DNA of 64,000 bases from Eubacteriales Family XIII. Incertae Sedis bacterium. GTDB lineage: Bacteria > Bacillota > Clostridia > Peptostreptococcales > Anaerovoracaceae. Under the pieces are notes generated by a model. That model was not told the origin of the DNA and searched no databases. It saw nothing but the letters and a program-made list of their open reading frames with translations. Below are positions 9,174 through 19,223 of this stretch, in pieces. The translations under genes and the position numbers were made by a program. Position 1 is the first letter of the stretch, and every line of letters begins with the position of its first letter. The DNA is taken from positions 1 through 64,000 of the forward strand of contig JAISTV010000001.1 of the NCBI GenBank assembly GCA_031272485.1, given 5' to 3'.

Positions 9174-9830
9174 ATGGAATATCAGGGGATTATCGATTCA
9201 ACCCTCTTTCGAGGCTTCACAAAACCGGAAGCTGCGCGGGTGCTGGATGCCGCGAAGCCGCAGGCGCATGCCTTCAAAGGCGGCGACGTGCTCTGGCGGC
9301 AGGGCGACAAGGTCACGGGGATAGGCGTTCTCACGGAAGGGACGCTTCTGGGTCGCCGCTACCTGCCGGACGGGAAGGCACTCGTCGCGCGGGTTTATAA
9401 CGCGCCGATTCCCTTTAATCTGGAGGCGGCGGTATCGAGACGGCGGACGACACCTACGTCGGTGGAGGCACAGACGGCCGGCACATACCATTGGCTTCCC
9501 ATGCGTTCTTTATTTGAAAATCAGGATATAGACGAACGGACGGTGCGCCGCCTGCACCAGAACATCCTGGCGCAGATAGCGGACGACGCAATCCGTTTTC
9601 TGAACCGCTCGGACATCCTCACGCAGCGGACGGTGCGCGAGCGGGTTCTCATGTATTTTGAGATTCTGCGCGCGAAACAGGGCAGCGAGGTGAGGACCAA
9701 TATGACCCAGGAGGCGCTGGCGGGCTATCTCGGTGTGGACCGCTCCAGCCTGTCGTGGGAACTGAACGAGATGCGGCGGGAGGGACTCATCGCGTATAAG
9801 CGAAACCGGTATATGCTGCTTTACGATTGA
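9174..9830 (+). CDS. Crp/Fnr family transcriptional regulator
   Basis: cNMP-binding fold N-terminus, C-terminal HTH MTQEALAGYLGVDRSSLSWELNEMRREGLI; start at second ATG (MEYQG) preferred. Confidence 0.88.
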   Translation: MEYQGIIDSTLFRGFTKPEAARVLDAAKPQAHAFKGGDVLWRQGDKVTGIGVLTEGTLLGRRYLPDGKALVARVYNAPIPFNLEAAVSRRRTTPTSVEAQTAGTYHWLPMRSLFENQDIDERTVRRLHQNILAQIADDAIRFLNRSDILTQRTVRERVLMYFEILRAKQGSEVRTNMTQEALAGYLGVDRSSLSWELNEMRREGLIAYKRNRYMLLYD

Positions 9831-9937
9831 AAAACGTGCATTTTGCCTGATTGTATCCTAAATTTGAGGGTAGAAGTAAAGTATCTGGTTACGAAGGCCA
9901 AAGATACACAGGGGGGACTTCGGAAAGGAGTGGCAAA

Positions 9938-11014
9938 ATGTATTTAGTGAAGAAAGAAAAGAACAAAAAATGCGAGAAGACGGAAGAGACGGCGGGGCGC
10001 AAGGTGAAGGGCGTGTTGGCCGTTTTTTTAGTGCTGGCCATGCTGTTTGCCGTCGGCTGCGGTTCGGCGGCCGCCGCGCAGGGGGAAACCGGCGCGACGG
10101 GCGAGATAGAAAATCCGTCTGCGGCCAGCGGGGACGAGGCCTCCTCGGAGGCGGCCATTACGAATGACGCGGCTACGCTGGGCACGGTGCATTTCGACGT
10201 GGAGAACTTAGTCGGGCTGGATTCGCACGCGTCGGTGCGCGTTCAGATAGCGAACAACGGCAGCCTGCCGCCTTACAGCGGAAGCGAGACGAAGCAGGCG
10301 GTGCAGAGCGGTTCGGTGGCTCTCACGGGCATAGCGGCGAGCGACATAGACGCGGCGCAGGACACGGCGGAGGAGAAGGGCGATACGCACAGCTCTATAG
10401 ACCAGTACATAGACCTGACTTCCACGAACAACATCCTGACGGCGCTGTGCACGGACGACTGCACGTATTACTCGACCACGGCATACCGCATAATCAACAC
10501 GGGCGACACGGAGGTGCAATTCGCCGTGCAGGAGGACGTGAAGGCGCTTGACGATTACTACTGGAACGGCCATGAGTGGCGCGACTCGTTCTACGACGAC
10601 CATCAGACATGGAGCGTTGACCCGGGTTCCTACATAGAGTTCACGCTGCCCGTCAACCCGCATCAGGGTATCTTCCACAACAAGGTGCGCGGGACGTACG
10701 TGAAGCTTTGGGCGGTGCAGACGCCGCAGGGTCCGGACCACTTCAAGGTGACGGACGGCAACATAGTGACGGAGTTCAACGTGGACAAGGACGCACTGCA
10801 GCTGGTATACGATGAGGACAGCATCCGCGCGACGCTCCTCCCGGCGGAGTACGTCCCGACGCTGGCCAACATTCTCAACAACATGGCGCAGCACGGGTAT
10901 GTTCCGCCTCTGTACATGACGGAGAAGGATGAGCCCGAGGACCTGCCGATATTGTACGTGTTCGAATGGTACCCGCAGAACGGGAAGTTTGAAATCGAAG
11001 TGACGAAGAATTAG
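9938..11014 (+). CDS. Putative lipoprotein of unknown function
   Basis: SD (aaaggagtgg) then MYLVKKEKNKK...VLAVFLVLAMLFAVGCG lipobox; no recognised domain. Confidence 0.75.
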   Translation: MYLVKKEKNKKCEKTEETAGRKVKGVLAVFLVLAMLFAVGCGSAAAAQGETGATGEIENPSAASGDEASSEAAITNDAATLGTVHFDVENLVGLDSHASVRVQIANNGSLPPYSGSETKQAVQSGSVALTGIAASDIDAAQDTAEEKGDTHSSIDQYIDLTSTNNILTALCTDDCTYYSTTAYRIINTGDTEVQFAVQEDVKALDDYYWNGHEWRDSFYDDHQTWSVDPGSYIEFTLPVNPHQGIFHNKVRGTYVKLWAVQTPQGPDHFKVTDGNIVTEFNVDKDALQLVYDEDSIRATLLPAEYVPTLANILNNMAQHGYVPPLYMTEKDEPEDLPILYVFEWYPQNGKFEIEVTKN

Positions 11015-11036
11015 GTAAGGCCGTTACCAGTTTCCC

Positions 11037-11083
11037 CATGGACAAAAAAATCGCTTCCGTAGGAAGCGATTTTTTGTCCATAT
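11037..11083. terminator. Bidirectional intrinsic terminator
   Basis: AAAAAAATCGCTTCC-GTA-GGAAGCGATTTTTT, near-perfect inverted repeat between convergent lipoprotein gene and tRNA. Confidence 0.88.
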
Positions 11084-11159
11084 GGCGCGCCAAAGAAGAT
11101 TCGAACTCCCGGCCTCCACATCCGGAGTGTGGCGCTCTATCCAGCTGAGCTATTGGCGC
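11083..11159 (-). tRNA. tRNA-Arg (anticodon CCG), CCA encoded
   Basis: Reverse complement GCGCCAATAGCTCAGCTGGATAGAGCGCCACACTCCGGATGTGGAGGCCGGGAGTTCGAATCTTCTTTGGCGCGCCA folds as cloverleaf; anticodon loop CTCCGGA. Confidence 0.93.
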
Positions 11160-11277
11160 AAGGCTTTCCGGGCGATTCGCGCCGGCAAGATGGAATTATA
11201 CCATTGATGTGCTATAATTACAATGTTAATCGAGAGAATGATTTTCCGAAATATACACGGTGTCTGGAGGCTGAGAA

Positions 11278-12702
11278 ATGACAGAAACAAACGGCAAACG
11301 GCTAATCAAATTTACGGAAACGGTCCTGCGCGACGGGCATCAGTCCCTGATCGCCACGCGTATGAAAACCAAGGAAATGCTTCCTATATTAGAGGTGCTC
11401 GACGCGGTGGGCTATAACGCGCTGGAGTGCTGGGGCGGGGCCACGTTCGACGCGAGCGTGCGCTTCCTGAACGAGGATCCGTGGGATCGCCTGCGCACCA
11501 TCCGCAAGCACGTGAAGAACACCAAGCTGCAGATGCTGCTGCGCGGACAGAACCTGCTGGGCTACAAGCATTACGCGGACGACATGGTGGACGAGTTCGT
11601 GGGCAAGTCCATAGAAAACGGCATAGACATAATCCGCATCTTCGACGCGTTTAACGACACGCGCAACCTCGAGCAGGCTATCAAGGCGTGCCGCAAGTAC
11701 GGCGGGCATTCGCAGCCGGCGCTCTCCTTTACGCTGAGCCCGGTGCACACGCCGGAGATGTTCGTGAAGCTCATCCTCGAGCTCGAGCAGATGGGCGCGG
11801 ACTCGGTCTGTATAAAGGACATGGCGGGTCTGCTGGATCCGTACGGCACCTACGATCTGGTCAAGGAGATCAAGAGCAAGGTGAGCGTACCGCTGGAGAT
11901 TCACACGCACGCCACGAGCGGCCTGGGTTCCATGACGTACCTGAAGGCGGCCGAGGCTGGCGCGGATATAATCGACACGGCGCTGTCCCCGTTCGCGGAG
12001 GGCACGAGCCAGCCGTCCACCGAGCCGCTTGTCTACACGTTTGACCACAGCGACAGCTTCTACACGGGCCTGGATCTGGACGCCATGAACAAGGCCACCG
12101 AGTACTTCCGGCCGCTTCGCGAAGAGGCCATAGCCTCCGGCCTTATGGACTCCAAGCTGCTGAGCGTGGACATAAACACTCTCATCTATCAGGTGCCCGG
12201 CGGCATGCTGTCGAACCTGGTTTCGCAGCTCAAGCAGGCGAACGCCATGGACAAGTTCGAAGACGTGTTGCGCGAGATTCCGCGCGTGCGCGAGGACCTG
12301 GGCTATCCGCCGCTCGTCACGCCGTCCAGCCAGATCGTGGGTACGCAGGCAGTGCTCAACGTCCTTATGGGCGAGCGCTACAAGATGGTGCCGCAGGAGG
12401 TCAAGGACGTGGTCATGGGCAAGTACGGCGCGACGACCGTACCCATTAGCGAAGAAGTAGCCGACAAGATTCTCGGCGCGGATAAAGCGAACCGGATTAC
12501 GCACCGGCCGGCGGACGACATTGGCCCCGAGCTGGACAAGGCGCAGAAGGAATTCGCGGAATATATAGAACAGCCGGAGGACGTGCTCACGGGCGCCATG
12601 TTCCCGGAGCCGGCCATAAAGTTCTTCAAGTACCGGCAGGCACAGAAATACGGCGTGGACTCCACGCTGCTCGACAAGGAGCAGGCGGTCTACCCGGTAT
12701 AG
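11278..12702 (+). CDS. Oxaloacetate decarboxylase alpha subunit / pyruvate carboxylase subunit B-type carboxyltransferase (no biotin domain)
   Basis: ETVLRDGHQSLIATRMKT, YNALECWGGATFDASVRFLNEDPW, THATSGLGSMTYLKAAEAGADIIDTALSPFAEGTSQP. Confidence 0.92.
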   Translation: MTETNGKRLIKFTETVLRDGHQSLIATRMKTKEMLPILEVLDAVGYNALECWGGATFDASVRFLNEDPWDRLRTIRKHVKNTKLQMLLRGQNLLGYKHYADDMVDEFVGKSIENGIDIIRIFDAFNDTRNLEQAIKACRKYGGHSQPALSFTLSPVHTPEMFVKLILELEQMGADSVCIKDMAGLLDPYGTYDLVKEIKSKVSVPLEIHTHATSGLGSMTYLKAAEAGADIIDTALSPFAEGTSQPSTEPLVYTFDHSDSFYTGLDLDAMNKATEYFRPLREEAIASGLMDSKLLSVDINTLIYQVPGGMLSNLVSQLKQANAMDKFEDVLREIPRVREDLGYPPLVTPSSQIVGTQAVLNVLMGERYKMVPQEVKDVVMGKYGATTVPISEEVADKILGADKANRITHRPADDIGPELDKAQKEFAEYIEQPEDVLTGAMFPEPAIKFFKYRQAQKYGVDSTLLDKEQAVYPV

Positions 12703-12733
12703 GAGGCAGTCCCCGAAATAGCGAGGTGATGGC

Positions 12734-13456
12734 GTGTTTCGGAAGGTGGAAGCGAAAAAAGAGGAGCTGTTTGCGGAACGTCCGTTTTCCGAGATGTTTC
12801 TGCGGACGGTCGCGGCCAGGAACCTGCTGGACTTCGCCTTCATGAACCTCAAGCTCGAGGGCAGCAAGCTCACGGAGCAGGGCGTAAGCAGCATCCTGCG
12901 CGGCGAGATTGTCCCGGGCGTAAGCATAGGCGAGCACAATCTGGCGGGCTACCACCGCGACGCGCTGGCGCTGTTCGACGAGATGCGCCGCATGAAGACG
13001 GACCTCGACCGCAAGGAGCTGGCCCGCATTTACGAAGTGATATGGCATGTACAGGCGCCTTCCTACCGCGTGGCGGGGAAGGTGCTTTATCATCTGGACT
13101 ACGTGGCGCCCGTGCATATGCAGCCGGCGGAGATGCTCGACGAGCTTTTCCGCTACCAGTACAAACGCGAGGAGACCTATAAGGGCGACTACATCCTGCG
13201 GGCGGTGGAGCTGCATGACGGCATCATAGGCGTGTACCCCTACGAGGAGGGGAGCGAACTGCTGGCGCGCTGCGCGCTCACGTACGAGCTTCTGCGGCAT
13301 GAGCTTCCCGTGGTGGGCATAGGCCTGCGGGAGCCGGAGTACAATGAGGCGGTTTCCCTGGCTCTTAACAAGGGCGATCACCGCAGACTGTACGAGGCTG
13401 TATGCCGGGCCGCGCTCAAGAAGCTGGACTACCTGATAGAGCTGGCGCGGGCGTAA
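12734..13456 (+). CDS. Degenerate Fic-like protein
   Basis: LKLEGSKLTEQGVSSILRGE..VSIGEHNLAGYHRDAL resembles the Fic inhibitory/N-terminal region; HDGIIGVYPYEEGSELLAR occupies the place of HPFxxGNGRxxR. Confidence 0.55.
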   Translation: MFRKVEAKKEELFAERPFSEMFLRTVAARNLLDFAFMNLKLEGSKLTEQGVSSILRGEIVPGVSIGEHNLAGYHRDALALFDEMRRMKTDLDRKELARIYEVIWHVQAPSYRVAGKVLYHLDYVAPVHMQPAEMLDELFRYQYKREETYKGDYILRAVELHDGIIGVYPYEEGSELLARCALTYELLRHELPVVGIGLREPEYNEAVSLALNKGDHRRLYEAVCRAALKKLDYLIELARA

Positions 13457-13479
13457 GACGCAGGGGGGCGGCGCAAAGG

Positions 13480-13518
13480 TGTGAATATTTATAAATTTTC
13501 TTGCATAAATATGCATGA
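13480..13518. promoter_or_regulatory. Tandem ARG-box-like operators upstream of argG
   Basis: TGTGAATATTTATAAATT and TTGCATAAATATGCATGA (TGCATA-AA-TATGCA dyad); resemble ArgR/AhrC 18-bp boxes. Confidence 0.6.
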
Positions 13519-13524
13519 AAACTA

Positions 13525-13553
13525 TTGCTTTTGCATGCGCCGGTTGATATACT
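13525..13553 (+). promoter_or_regulatory. Candidate sigma-70/A promoter for argGH
   Basis: TTGCTT-N17-TATACT immediately downstream of ARG-box-like dyads. Confidence 0.6.
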
Positions 13554-13623
13554 GATTGGCGTATTGTCAATGGATGCGGCGCGGGATTCGCCCGCGGACG
13601 CTTGGATAAGGAGCGAGAGGATT

Positions 13624-14841
13624 ATGAGTGAGCAAAAAGAGAAAATCGTACTGGCGTATTCGGGGGGGCTGGACACCTCTATCATTCTGACGTGGCTCAA
13701 GGAGGAGTATAACGCCGAGATTATAACGGTCTGCGCGGACGTGGGGCAGGACGACGACTTTTCGGATGTGGACAAGAAGGCCTATGCCACCGGCGCCACG
13801 AAGGCGTACACGCTGGATCTGAAGGACGAGTTCGTGGAGGACTACATTTGGCCCACGCTCAAGTCGGGCGCCGTTTACGAAAACGACTACCTGCTGGGGA
13901 CGTCCATGGCCCGCCCCCTCATCGCGGAGAAATTGGTGGACATAGCCCATAAGGAAGGCGCCCATATCATTGCCCACGGGGCGACGGGCAAGGGCAACGA
14001 CCAGGTGCGGTTCGAGTCGACCATCCACGCGCTGGATCCTTCCATTAAGATACTGGCGCCGTGGCGGATCTGGAACCTGCGGTCGCGCGAGCAGCTTATC
14101 GACTACGCGGCGTCGCACGGGATTCCCATAGAGCAGACGCGCGAGAAGATTTACAGCCGGGATCAGAACATCTGGCATATAAGCCACGAGAGCGGAAACC
14201 TGGAGGACCCGTGGAACGAGCACCTCGAGGACATCCACGTGATGAGCGTGCCGGTGGAGAAGGGGCCGGACGAGCCGGCGTATGTGAACATAGACTTCGA
14301 GGCGGGCGTGCCGGTGGCGCTGGACGGCGAGAAGCTGAGCGGCGTGGCGCTTATCCAGAAGCTCAACAAGCTGGGCGGCGAGCACGGCGTGGGAACCATA
14401 GACATAGTGGAGAACCGGCTCGTGGGCATGAAGTCCCGCGGGGTGTACGAGACGCCGGGCGGCACGATTCTGCTCAAGGCGCTGCAGGCCATAGAGAAGC
14501 TGGTGCTGGACCGCGACTCCATGAACTACAAGAATCAGGTGGCGCTTAAGTATGCGCAGCTCGTCTACGACGGCCTGTGGTTTACGCCGCTGCGGGAGGC
14601 GTTCGACGCGTTTGTGAACGTGCTTATGGCAGGCGCCACGGGCACGGTGCGCATGAAGCTGTATAAGGGCAACGCACTTCCGGTGGCGAGCAAGTCGGAG
14701 TACTCGCTGTTCAACGAGGAGTTTGCGACCATGGGCGAGGACGAGGTGTACAACCAGAAGGACGCGGAAGGGTTTATAAACCTCTTCAGCCTTTCGATGA
14801 AGATTCGCGCCATTCAGAAGGCTAAGCGCGAGGGAAAATAG
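13624..14841 (+). CDS. argG: Argininosuccinate synthase
   Basis: [33 protein letters not shown]; start at MSEQKEK after SD. Confidence 0.97.
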   Translation: MSEQKEKIVLAYSGGLDTSIILTWLKEEYNAEIITVCADVGQDDDFSDVDKKAYATGATKAYTLDLKDEFVEDYIWPTLKSGAVYENDYLLGTSMARPLIAEKLVDIAHKEGAHIIAHGATGKGNDQVRFESTIHALDPSIKILAPWRIWNLRSREQLIDYAASHGIPIEQTREKIYSRDQNIWHISHESGNLEDPWNEHLEDIHVMSVPVEKGPDEPAYVNIDFEAGVPVALDGEKLSGVALIQKLNKLGGEHGVGTIDIVENRLVGMKSRGVYETPGGTILLKALQAIEKLVLDRDSMNYKNQVALKYAQLVYDGLWFTPLREAFDAFVNVLMAGATGTVRMKLYKGNALPVASKSEYSLFNEEFATMGEDEVYNQKDAEGFINLFSLSMKIRAIQKAKREGK

Positions 14842-14842
14842 A

Positions 14843-16201
14843 ATGAAACTATGGGCAGGAAGGTTTAATAAGGAGATTTCCGGGTTCGCGGATGAGTGGG
14901 CGGCCTCGCTTTCGTTCGACCGCGTGCTTTACCGCGAGGACATTCAGGGGAGCGTGGCGCATTGCCGGATGCTGGCTAAGCAGGGTATCCTGTCAGAGGC
15001 GGACGCGCAGCTGATTGAGTCCGGGCTGCGGGAGATTCTCGATGAGCTCGAGTCCGGGCAGATAGACTTTCCGGAGGGCACGGAAGACATACATATGGGC
15101 GTGGAGGCGCTGCTGACCGAGCGGATAGGCGAGGCGGGCAAGCGTCTGCATACGGCGCGCAGCCGCAACGACCAGGTGGCCACGGACATCCGCCTGTTCG
15201 TCAAGGAGGTCACGCTGCATACGCTGGAGCTGCTCAAGGCGCTGCGCGATACATTGCTGGCGCTGGCGGAGCAGCACGCGCGGACCATCATGCCGGGTTA
15301 CACGCATTTGCAGCATGCCCAGCCGGTTTCGCTGGGGTTCCACCTGCTGGCCTACTACCAGATGTTCGGACGCGACACAGAGCGCTTCTGGGACGCGTAC
15401 AGCCGCACGGACGTTCTGCCGCTGGGGTCGGGCGCGCTGGCGGGCACGAGCTACGATACGGACAGGGCTTACCTGGCGGAGGAGCTTGGCTTTACGGAGG
15501 TTTCGAAAAACGCCATGGACGCGGTGAGCGACCGCGACTTTCTGATTGAGTATATCGGGGCGGCCAGCATAACCATGATGCACCTGTCGCGTTTCTGCGA
15601 GGAGCTGATCCTGTGGAGCAGCACGGAGTTCGGCTTCGTGGAGATGGACGACGCCTACAGCACGGGCAGCAGCATCATGCCGCAGAAGAAGAACCCGGAC
15701 ATGGCGGAGCTCATCCGCGGCAAGACCGGGCGCGTGTACGGGGACCTCATGGCCATCCTCACGGTCATGAAGGGGCTGCCGCTGGCGTACAACAAGGACA
15801 TGCAGGAGGACAAGATTCCGCTGTTCGACGCGGCGGAGACGCTTACGAGCTCGCTTACGGTCTTCACGGAGATGATAGCCACCATGCAGGTCAATGAGGG
15901 CCGCATGGCGGAGGCGGCCGGGCAGGGCTTTATGAACGCGACGGACGCGGCGGACTATCTGGTTCGCAAGGGCGTGCCGTTCCGCGAGGCGCACGAGATT
16001 ATCGGGCGGATAGTGCTGCACTGTATAGAGAAGGGCGTGGGCATAGAGGACCTTCCGCTCAAGGAGCTGCAGTCGTACAGCAAGAAGTTCGCCAAGGACG
16101 TTTACGACTTTATCACGCCGGAGGCCTGTATGAACGCCAAGATATCGGCGGGCGGCACGTCCTACGACCGTATACTTGAACAGATTGGAAACGAAAAATA
16201 A
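14843..16201 (+). CDS. argH: Argininosuccinate lyase
   Basis: MKLWAGRFNKEI, HTARSRNDQVATDIRL, GSSIMPQKKNPDMAELIRGKTGRVYG. Confidence 0.97.
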   Translation: MKLWAGRFNKEISGFADEWAASLSFDRVLYREDIQGSVAHCRMLAKQGILSEADAQLIESGLREILDELESGQIDFPEGTEDIHMGVEALLTERIGEAGKRLHTARSRNDQVATDIRLFVKEVTLHTLELLKALRDTLLALAEQHARTIMPGYTHLQHAQPVSLGFHLLAYYQMFGRDTERFWDAYSRTDVLPLGSGALAGTSYDTDRAYLAEELGFTEVSKNAMDAVSDRDFLIEYIGAASITMMHLSRFCEELILWSSTEFGFVEMDDAYSTGSSIMPQKKNPDMAELIRGKTGRVYGDLMAILTVMKGLPLAYNKDMQEDKIPLFDAAETLTSSLTVFTEMIATMQVNEGRMAEAAGQGFMNATDAADYLVRKGVPFREAHEIIGRIVLHCIEKGVGIEDLPLKELQSYSKKFAKDVYDFITPEACMNAKISAGGTSYDRILEQIGNEK

Positions 16202-17414
16202 AGAACTGAACTGGAAACGCAACGTCACCCTCTACCTCTTCGGGCAGGGGGTGTCTCTTATCGGGACGGGGCTGGTAAGCTTCGCAATCATGTGGTACGT
16301 GACGCTGGACACGAACTCCGGCGTGGTGCTCACGCTGTACACGGCGGCCATCTCGCTGCCGGCGGTGTTCATCACGCCTTTCGCGGGGGTGTGGGCGGAC
16401 CGGTTCAGCCGCAAGGCGCTCATAAATATCGCGGACGGGAGCATAGCGGTGGTCACGCTGGGGATTGCGTTTCTCTTCTCGCAGGGTATGGCGAGTATAG
16501 GGGCGCTTCTGGCGTGCAGCGTAATCCGTTCGCTGGGACAGGGCACGCAGATGCCGGCGGAGAGCGCGGTCATTCCGCAGATTGTGCCGGAGCACGCGCT
16601 CATGCGGGTGAACGGAATCAACAGCTCCATCCAGTCGTTTTCCATGCTTGCCTCGCCGCTCATGGCGGCCGGGCTGCTTTCCGTGGCGCCCATTCAGGTG
16701 ATTCTGTATATCGACGTGGTTACGGCGGCGGTGGGCATAGGGATATTGGTGTTCTTCGTCAAGGTGCCGCGGCTCGAAGGCGTTGCCTCCTCACAGGGAA
16801 AGCAGGCGGGTGGCTACCGGCGGGAGATACTGGCGGGGCTTTCCTACATCCGCGCGCACGGCTATGTGAAGCACATCTTCCTGTTTGCGGCGGCCTTCTT
16901 CGTGTTCCTCACGCCCGCGGCCATGCTCACGCCGCTGCAGGTCATTCGCGACTTTGGCGACGAGTACTGGAAGCTCATGGCCATAGAGGTGGTCTTCTCG
17001 GCGGGCATGCTGCTCGGCGGCATCCTGATTTCCGTCTGGGGCGGGTTTAAGAGCAAGTCGCTTACAGCCGCGGTGGGCGCGGCGTTTGTAGGACTGACGG
17101 GGGTCGGTCTGGGCATCACGGGGCACTTCTTCGTCTACCTTTCCGTCATGGCGGTCATGGGTATAGCCGTGCCGCTCATCAACGCCCCCATCCAGACCAT
17201 CCTGCAGGCGCGCGTGGACGAGGCGTACATGGGCCGCGTTTTCTCGGTCATGACCATCATCTCCGGCACCGTCATGCCCCTGTCCATGATAGCCTTTGGC
17301 CCGCTGGCGGACCTGATTGCCATAGACTATCTGCTGATAGCCGCCGGCGTCGGCACCGTCTTCCTCGGCGCAGGCTTCCTGTTAGACAAGGTCGTGCGCC
17401 AGGCCGGGCAATAA
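16176..17414 (+). CDS. MFS transporter
   Basis: GVWADRFSRKALINIADG; 12-TM-like hydrophobicity; overlaps argH end. Confidence 0.88.
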   Translation: MNRLETKNKELNWKRNVTLYLFGQGVSLIGTGLVSFAIMWYVTLDTNSGVVLTLYTAAISLPAVFITPFAGVWADRFSRKALINIADGSIAVVTLGIAFLFSQGMASIGALLACSVIRSLGQGTQMPAESAVIPQIVPEHALMRVNGINSSIQSFSMLASPLMAAGLLSVAPIQVILYIDVVTAAVGIGILVFFVKVPRLEGVASSQGKQAGGYRREILAGLSYIRAHGYVKHIFLFAAAFFVFLTPAAMLTPLQVIRDFGDEYWKLMAIEVVFSAGMLLGGILISVWGGFKSKSLTAAVGAAFVGLTGVGLGITGHFFVYLSVMAVMGIAVPLINAPIQTILQARVDEAYMGRVFSVMTIISGTVMPLSMIAFGPLADLIAIDYLLIAAGVGTVFLGAGFLLDKVVRQAGQ

Positions 17415-17488
17415 TGTGTGAAGGCTTGTGAACATATCGTCACATAAAAACCATATTAGGGGCGCACTGCCTATGCTATAATTTACCC

Positions 17489-18442
17489 ATGGATTTTTCC
17501 GCTGACAGACAGCCTATCGCAGGCAGACTTCAGGCGCTTTTGGGGGCGCAAAATGTAAAGGCAGGCGAACTTATGTCCGCGCATACCACCTTCAAGGTGG
17601 GCGGGCCCGCAGACCTCTTCCTCACGCCGGAATCCGAAGAAGCGCTGATCGCCGCGGTCCATCTTTTGGGCGCGGAGGGCATTCCGTTTTTCGTACTGGG
17701 AAACGGGAGCAATGTTCTGGTTCGGGACGGGGGCATTCGCGGGGCGGTGCTCTGTGTCGGGCAGGCGCTGGGCGGAATCCGCACGGAAGGCAGCGAGATT
17801 ACCGCGGGTGCGGGCGAGCTGCTCGTGAGCCTTTCACACGCCGCGGCGAAGGCAGGCCTTACGGGGCTGGAGTTCGCGAGCGGCATCCCTGGATCGGTGG
17901 GCGGCGCACTGTACATGAATGCGGGCGCGTACGACGGGGAGATGAGAGATGTGGTCATATCCGCGCGCGTGTATGATCCGGCGGCGCAGGCAGTGCGACA
18001 GGTGCAGCCGGAGGAGATGGCGCTCGGTTATCGCAGCAGCCGCTTTCAGGCAGGGGATCTGCTGATTCTGTCCGTCACCGTCCGGCTTACGCCGGGCAGC
18101 GAGGAACAGATTCGTGAAAAGATGCGGCAGCTTATGGAGAAACGCAATGCCAAACAGCCGGTGAACATGGCAAGCGCAGGCAGCTTCTTCAAACGCCCGC
18201 CCGGTCAGTATGCCGGGGCGCTCATAGAGCAGGCGGGTATGAAGGGCTACCGCGTGGGAGGCGCCATGGTCTCGGACAAGCACGCGGGGTTTGTGGTAAA
18301 CACAGGCGGTGCGACGGCAGCGGATGTCCTGGCGGTCATGCAGGCCGTGCAGGAAAGAGTGAGGGAAACAAGCGGGCATTGGCTCATGCCGGAACCCGCC
18401 ATAATCGGAGAGGATCATTTTGCAGACGGAAACGAAAATTGA
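17489..18442 (+). CDS. murB: UDP-N-acetylmuramate dehydrogenase
   Basis: TTFKVGGPADLFL, LGNGSNVLVRDGGIRG, GLEFASGIPGSVGGALYMNAGAYDGE. Confidence 0.96.
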   Translation: MDFSADRQPIAGRLQALLGAQNVKAGELMSAHTTFKVGGPADLFLTPESEEALIAAVHLLGAEGIPFFVLGNGSNVLVRDGGIRGAVLCVGQALGGIRTEGSEITAGAGELLVSLSHAAAKAGLTGLEFASGIPGSVGGALYMNAGAYDGEMRDVVISARVYDPAAQAVRQVQPEEMALGYRSSRFQAGDLLILSVTVRLTPGSEEQIREKMRQLMEKRNAKQPVNMASAGSFFKRPPGQYAGALIEQAGMKGYRVGGAMVSDKHAGFVVNTGGATAADVLAVMQAVQERVRETSGHWLMPEPAIIGEDHFADGNEN

Positions 18443-19199
18443 ATTCATGGTGAACAACCGGAAGTACAGCCTGATTTCGGATTTGCATACACATACCGTT
18501 TACAGCCACGGGAAGGGCAGTATAGAAGACAACGTGGTAGCGGCCATAGGCAAGGGCCTGAAGACCATTGGCATATCCGACCACGGCCCCAGCCATCTGG
18601 GCTTCGGGATGAGCCGGAAGGACATTCCGAAAATGCGTTCGGAGATCGAGGCGCTGCGCGACAAGTATCCGGAGATAGAGATTCTGTACGGGATTGAGGC
18701 GAACATAGTCAACAAGAACGGGGATCTGGATATCAAGCCGGCCGAGTTCGCGCTGTTTGACTACGTCATGGCAGGCTACCACTACGGCGCCATAGGGCGC
18801 AACCCGGTGGGGACCATGTTTAACGCGGCGCACAACCTGATCGAGTACCGGACGGGGCGCGAGCCGAAGCGGCTGATTCGCCACAACACGGACTACGTGG
18901 TGAGCGCGCTACTAAAGAACGACGTGAAGGTGCTCACGCATCCGGGCGATAAGGCGCCCATGGACCTGCTGGAGATAGCCATAGTCTGCGCCAAGACCGA
19001 CACGCTGGTGGAAATCAACACGCATCATATGTCGCTTTCCGCGCAGGACATAACGACCATGGCCCTGGCGGACGTGAAGTTTATCATAGGCAGCGACGCG
19101 CACAAGCCGGGCCGCGTGGGAGATTTCGTGGCAGGCGTGAATGTGCTGCTCGACGCCGGGCTGGATCTGGACCGGGTCGTAAACCTGCGCGTGGAGTAG
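18420..19199 (+). CDS. PHP-domain phosphatase-like protein
   Basis: LISDLHTHTVYSHGKGSIEDNVVAA, GISDHGPSHLG, KVLTHPGD, IIGSDAHKPGRVGDF; conserved murB-rapZ neighbourhood; start may be at 18447. Confidence 0.88.
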   Translation: MQTETKIEFMVNNRKYSLISDLHTHTVYSHGKGSIEDNVVAAIGKGLKTIGISDHGPSHLGFGMSRKDIPKMRSEIEALRDKYPEIEILYGIEANIVNKNGDLDIKPAEFALFDYVMAGYHYGAIGRNPVGTMFNAAHNLIEYRTGREPKRLIRHNTDYVVSALLKNDVKVLTHPGDKAPMDLLEIAIVCAKTDTLVEINTHHMSLSAQDITTMALADVKFIIGSDAHKPGRVGDFVAGVNVLLDAGLDLDRVVNLRVE

Positions 19200-19223
19200 C
19201 GCTTAAGCGAAGGCGGGGAACGT

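Noticed and set aside
9841-9937. Possible riboswitch (c-di-GMP-I or Moco type) upstream of the lipoprotein gene
   Set aside because: Only a single short hairpin; the conserved cores of those riboswitches could not be recognised.
11083-11159. tRNA-Arg as an integration site of a genomic island
   Set aside because: No integrase, no attachment-site repeat seen, and flanking genes are ordinary.
11389-12939. 516-aa minus-strand ORF opposite the OadA-type gene
   Set aside because: Antisense shadow of a conserved carboxyltransferase gene.
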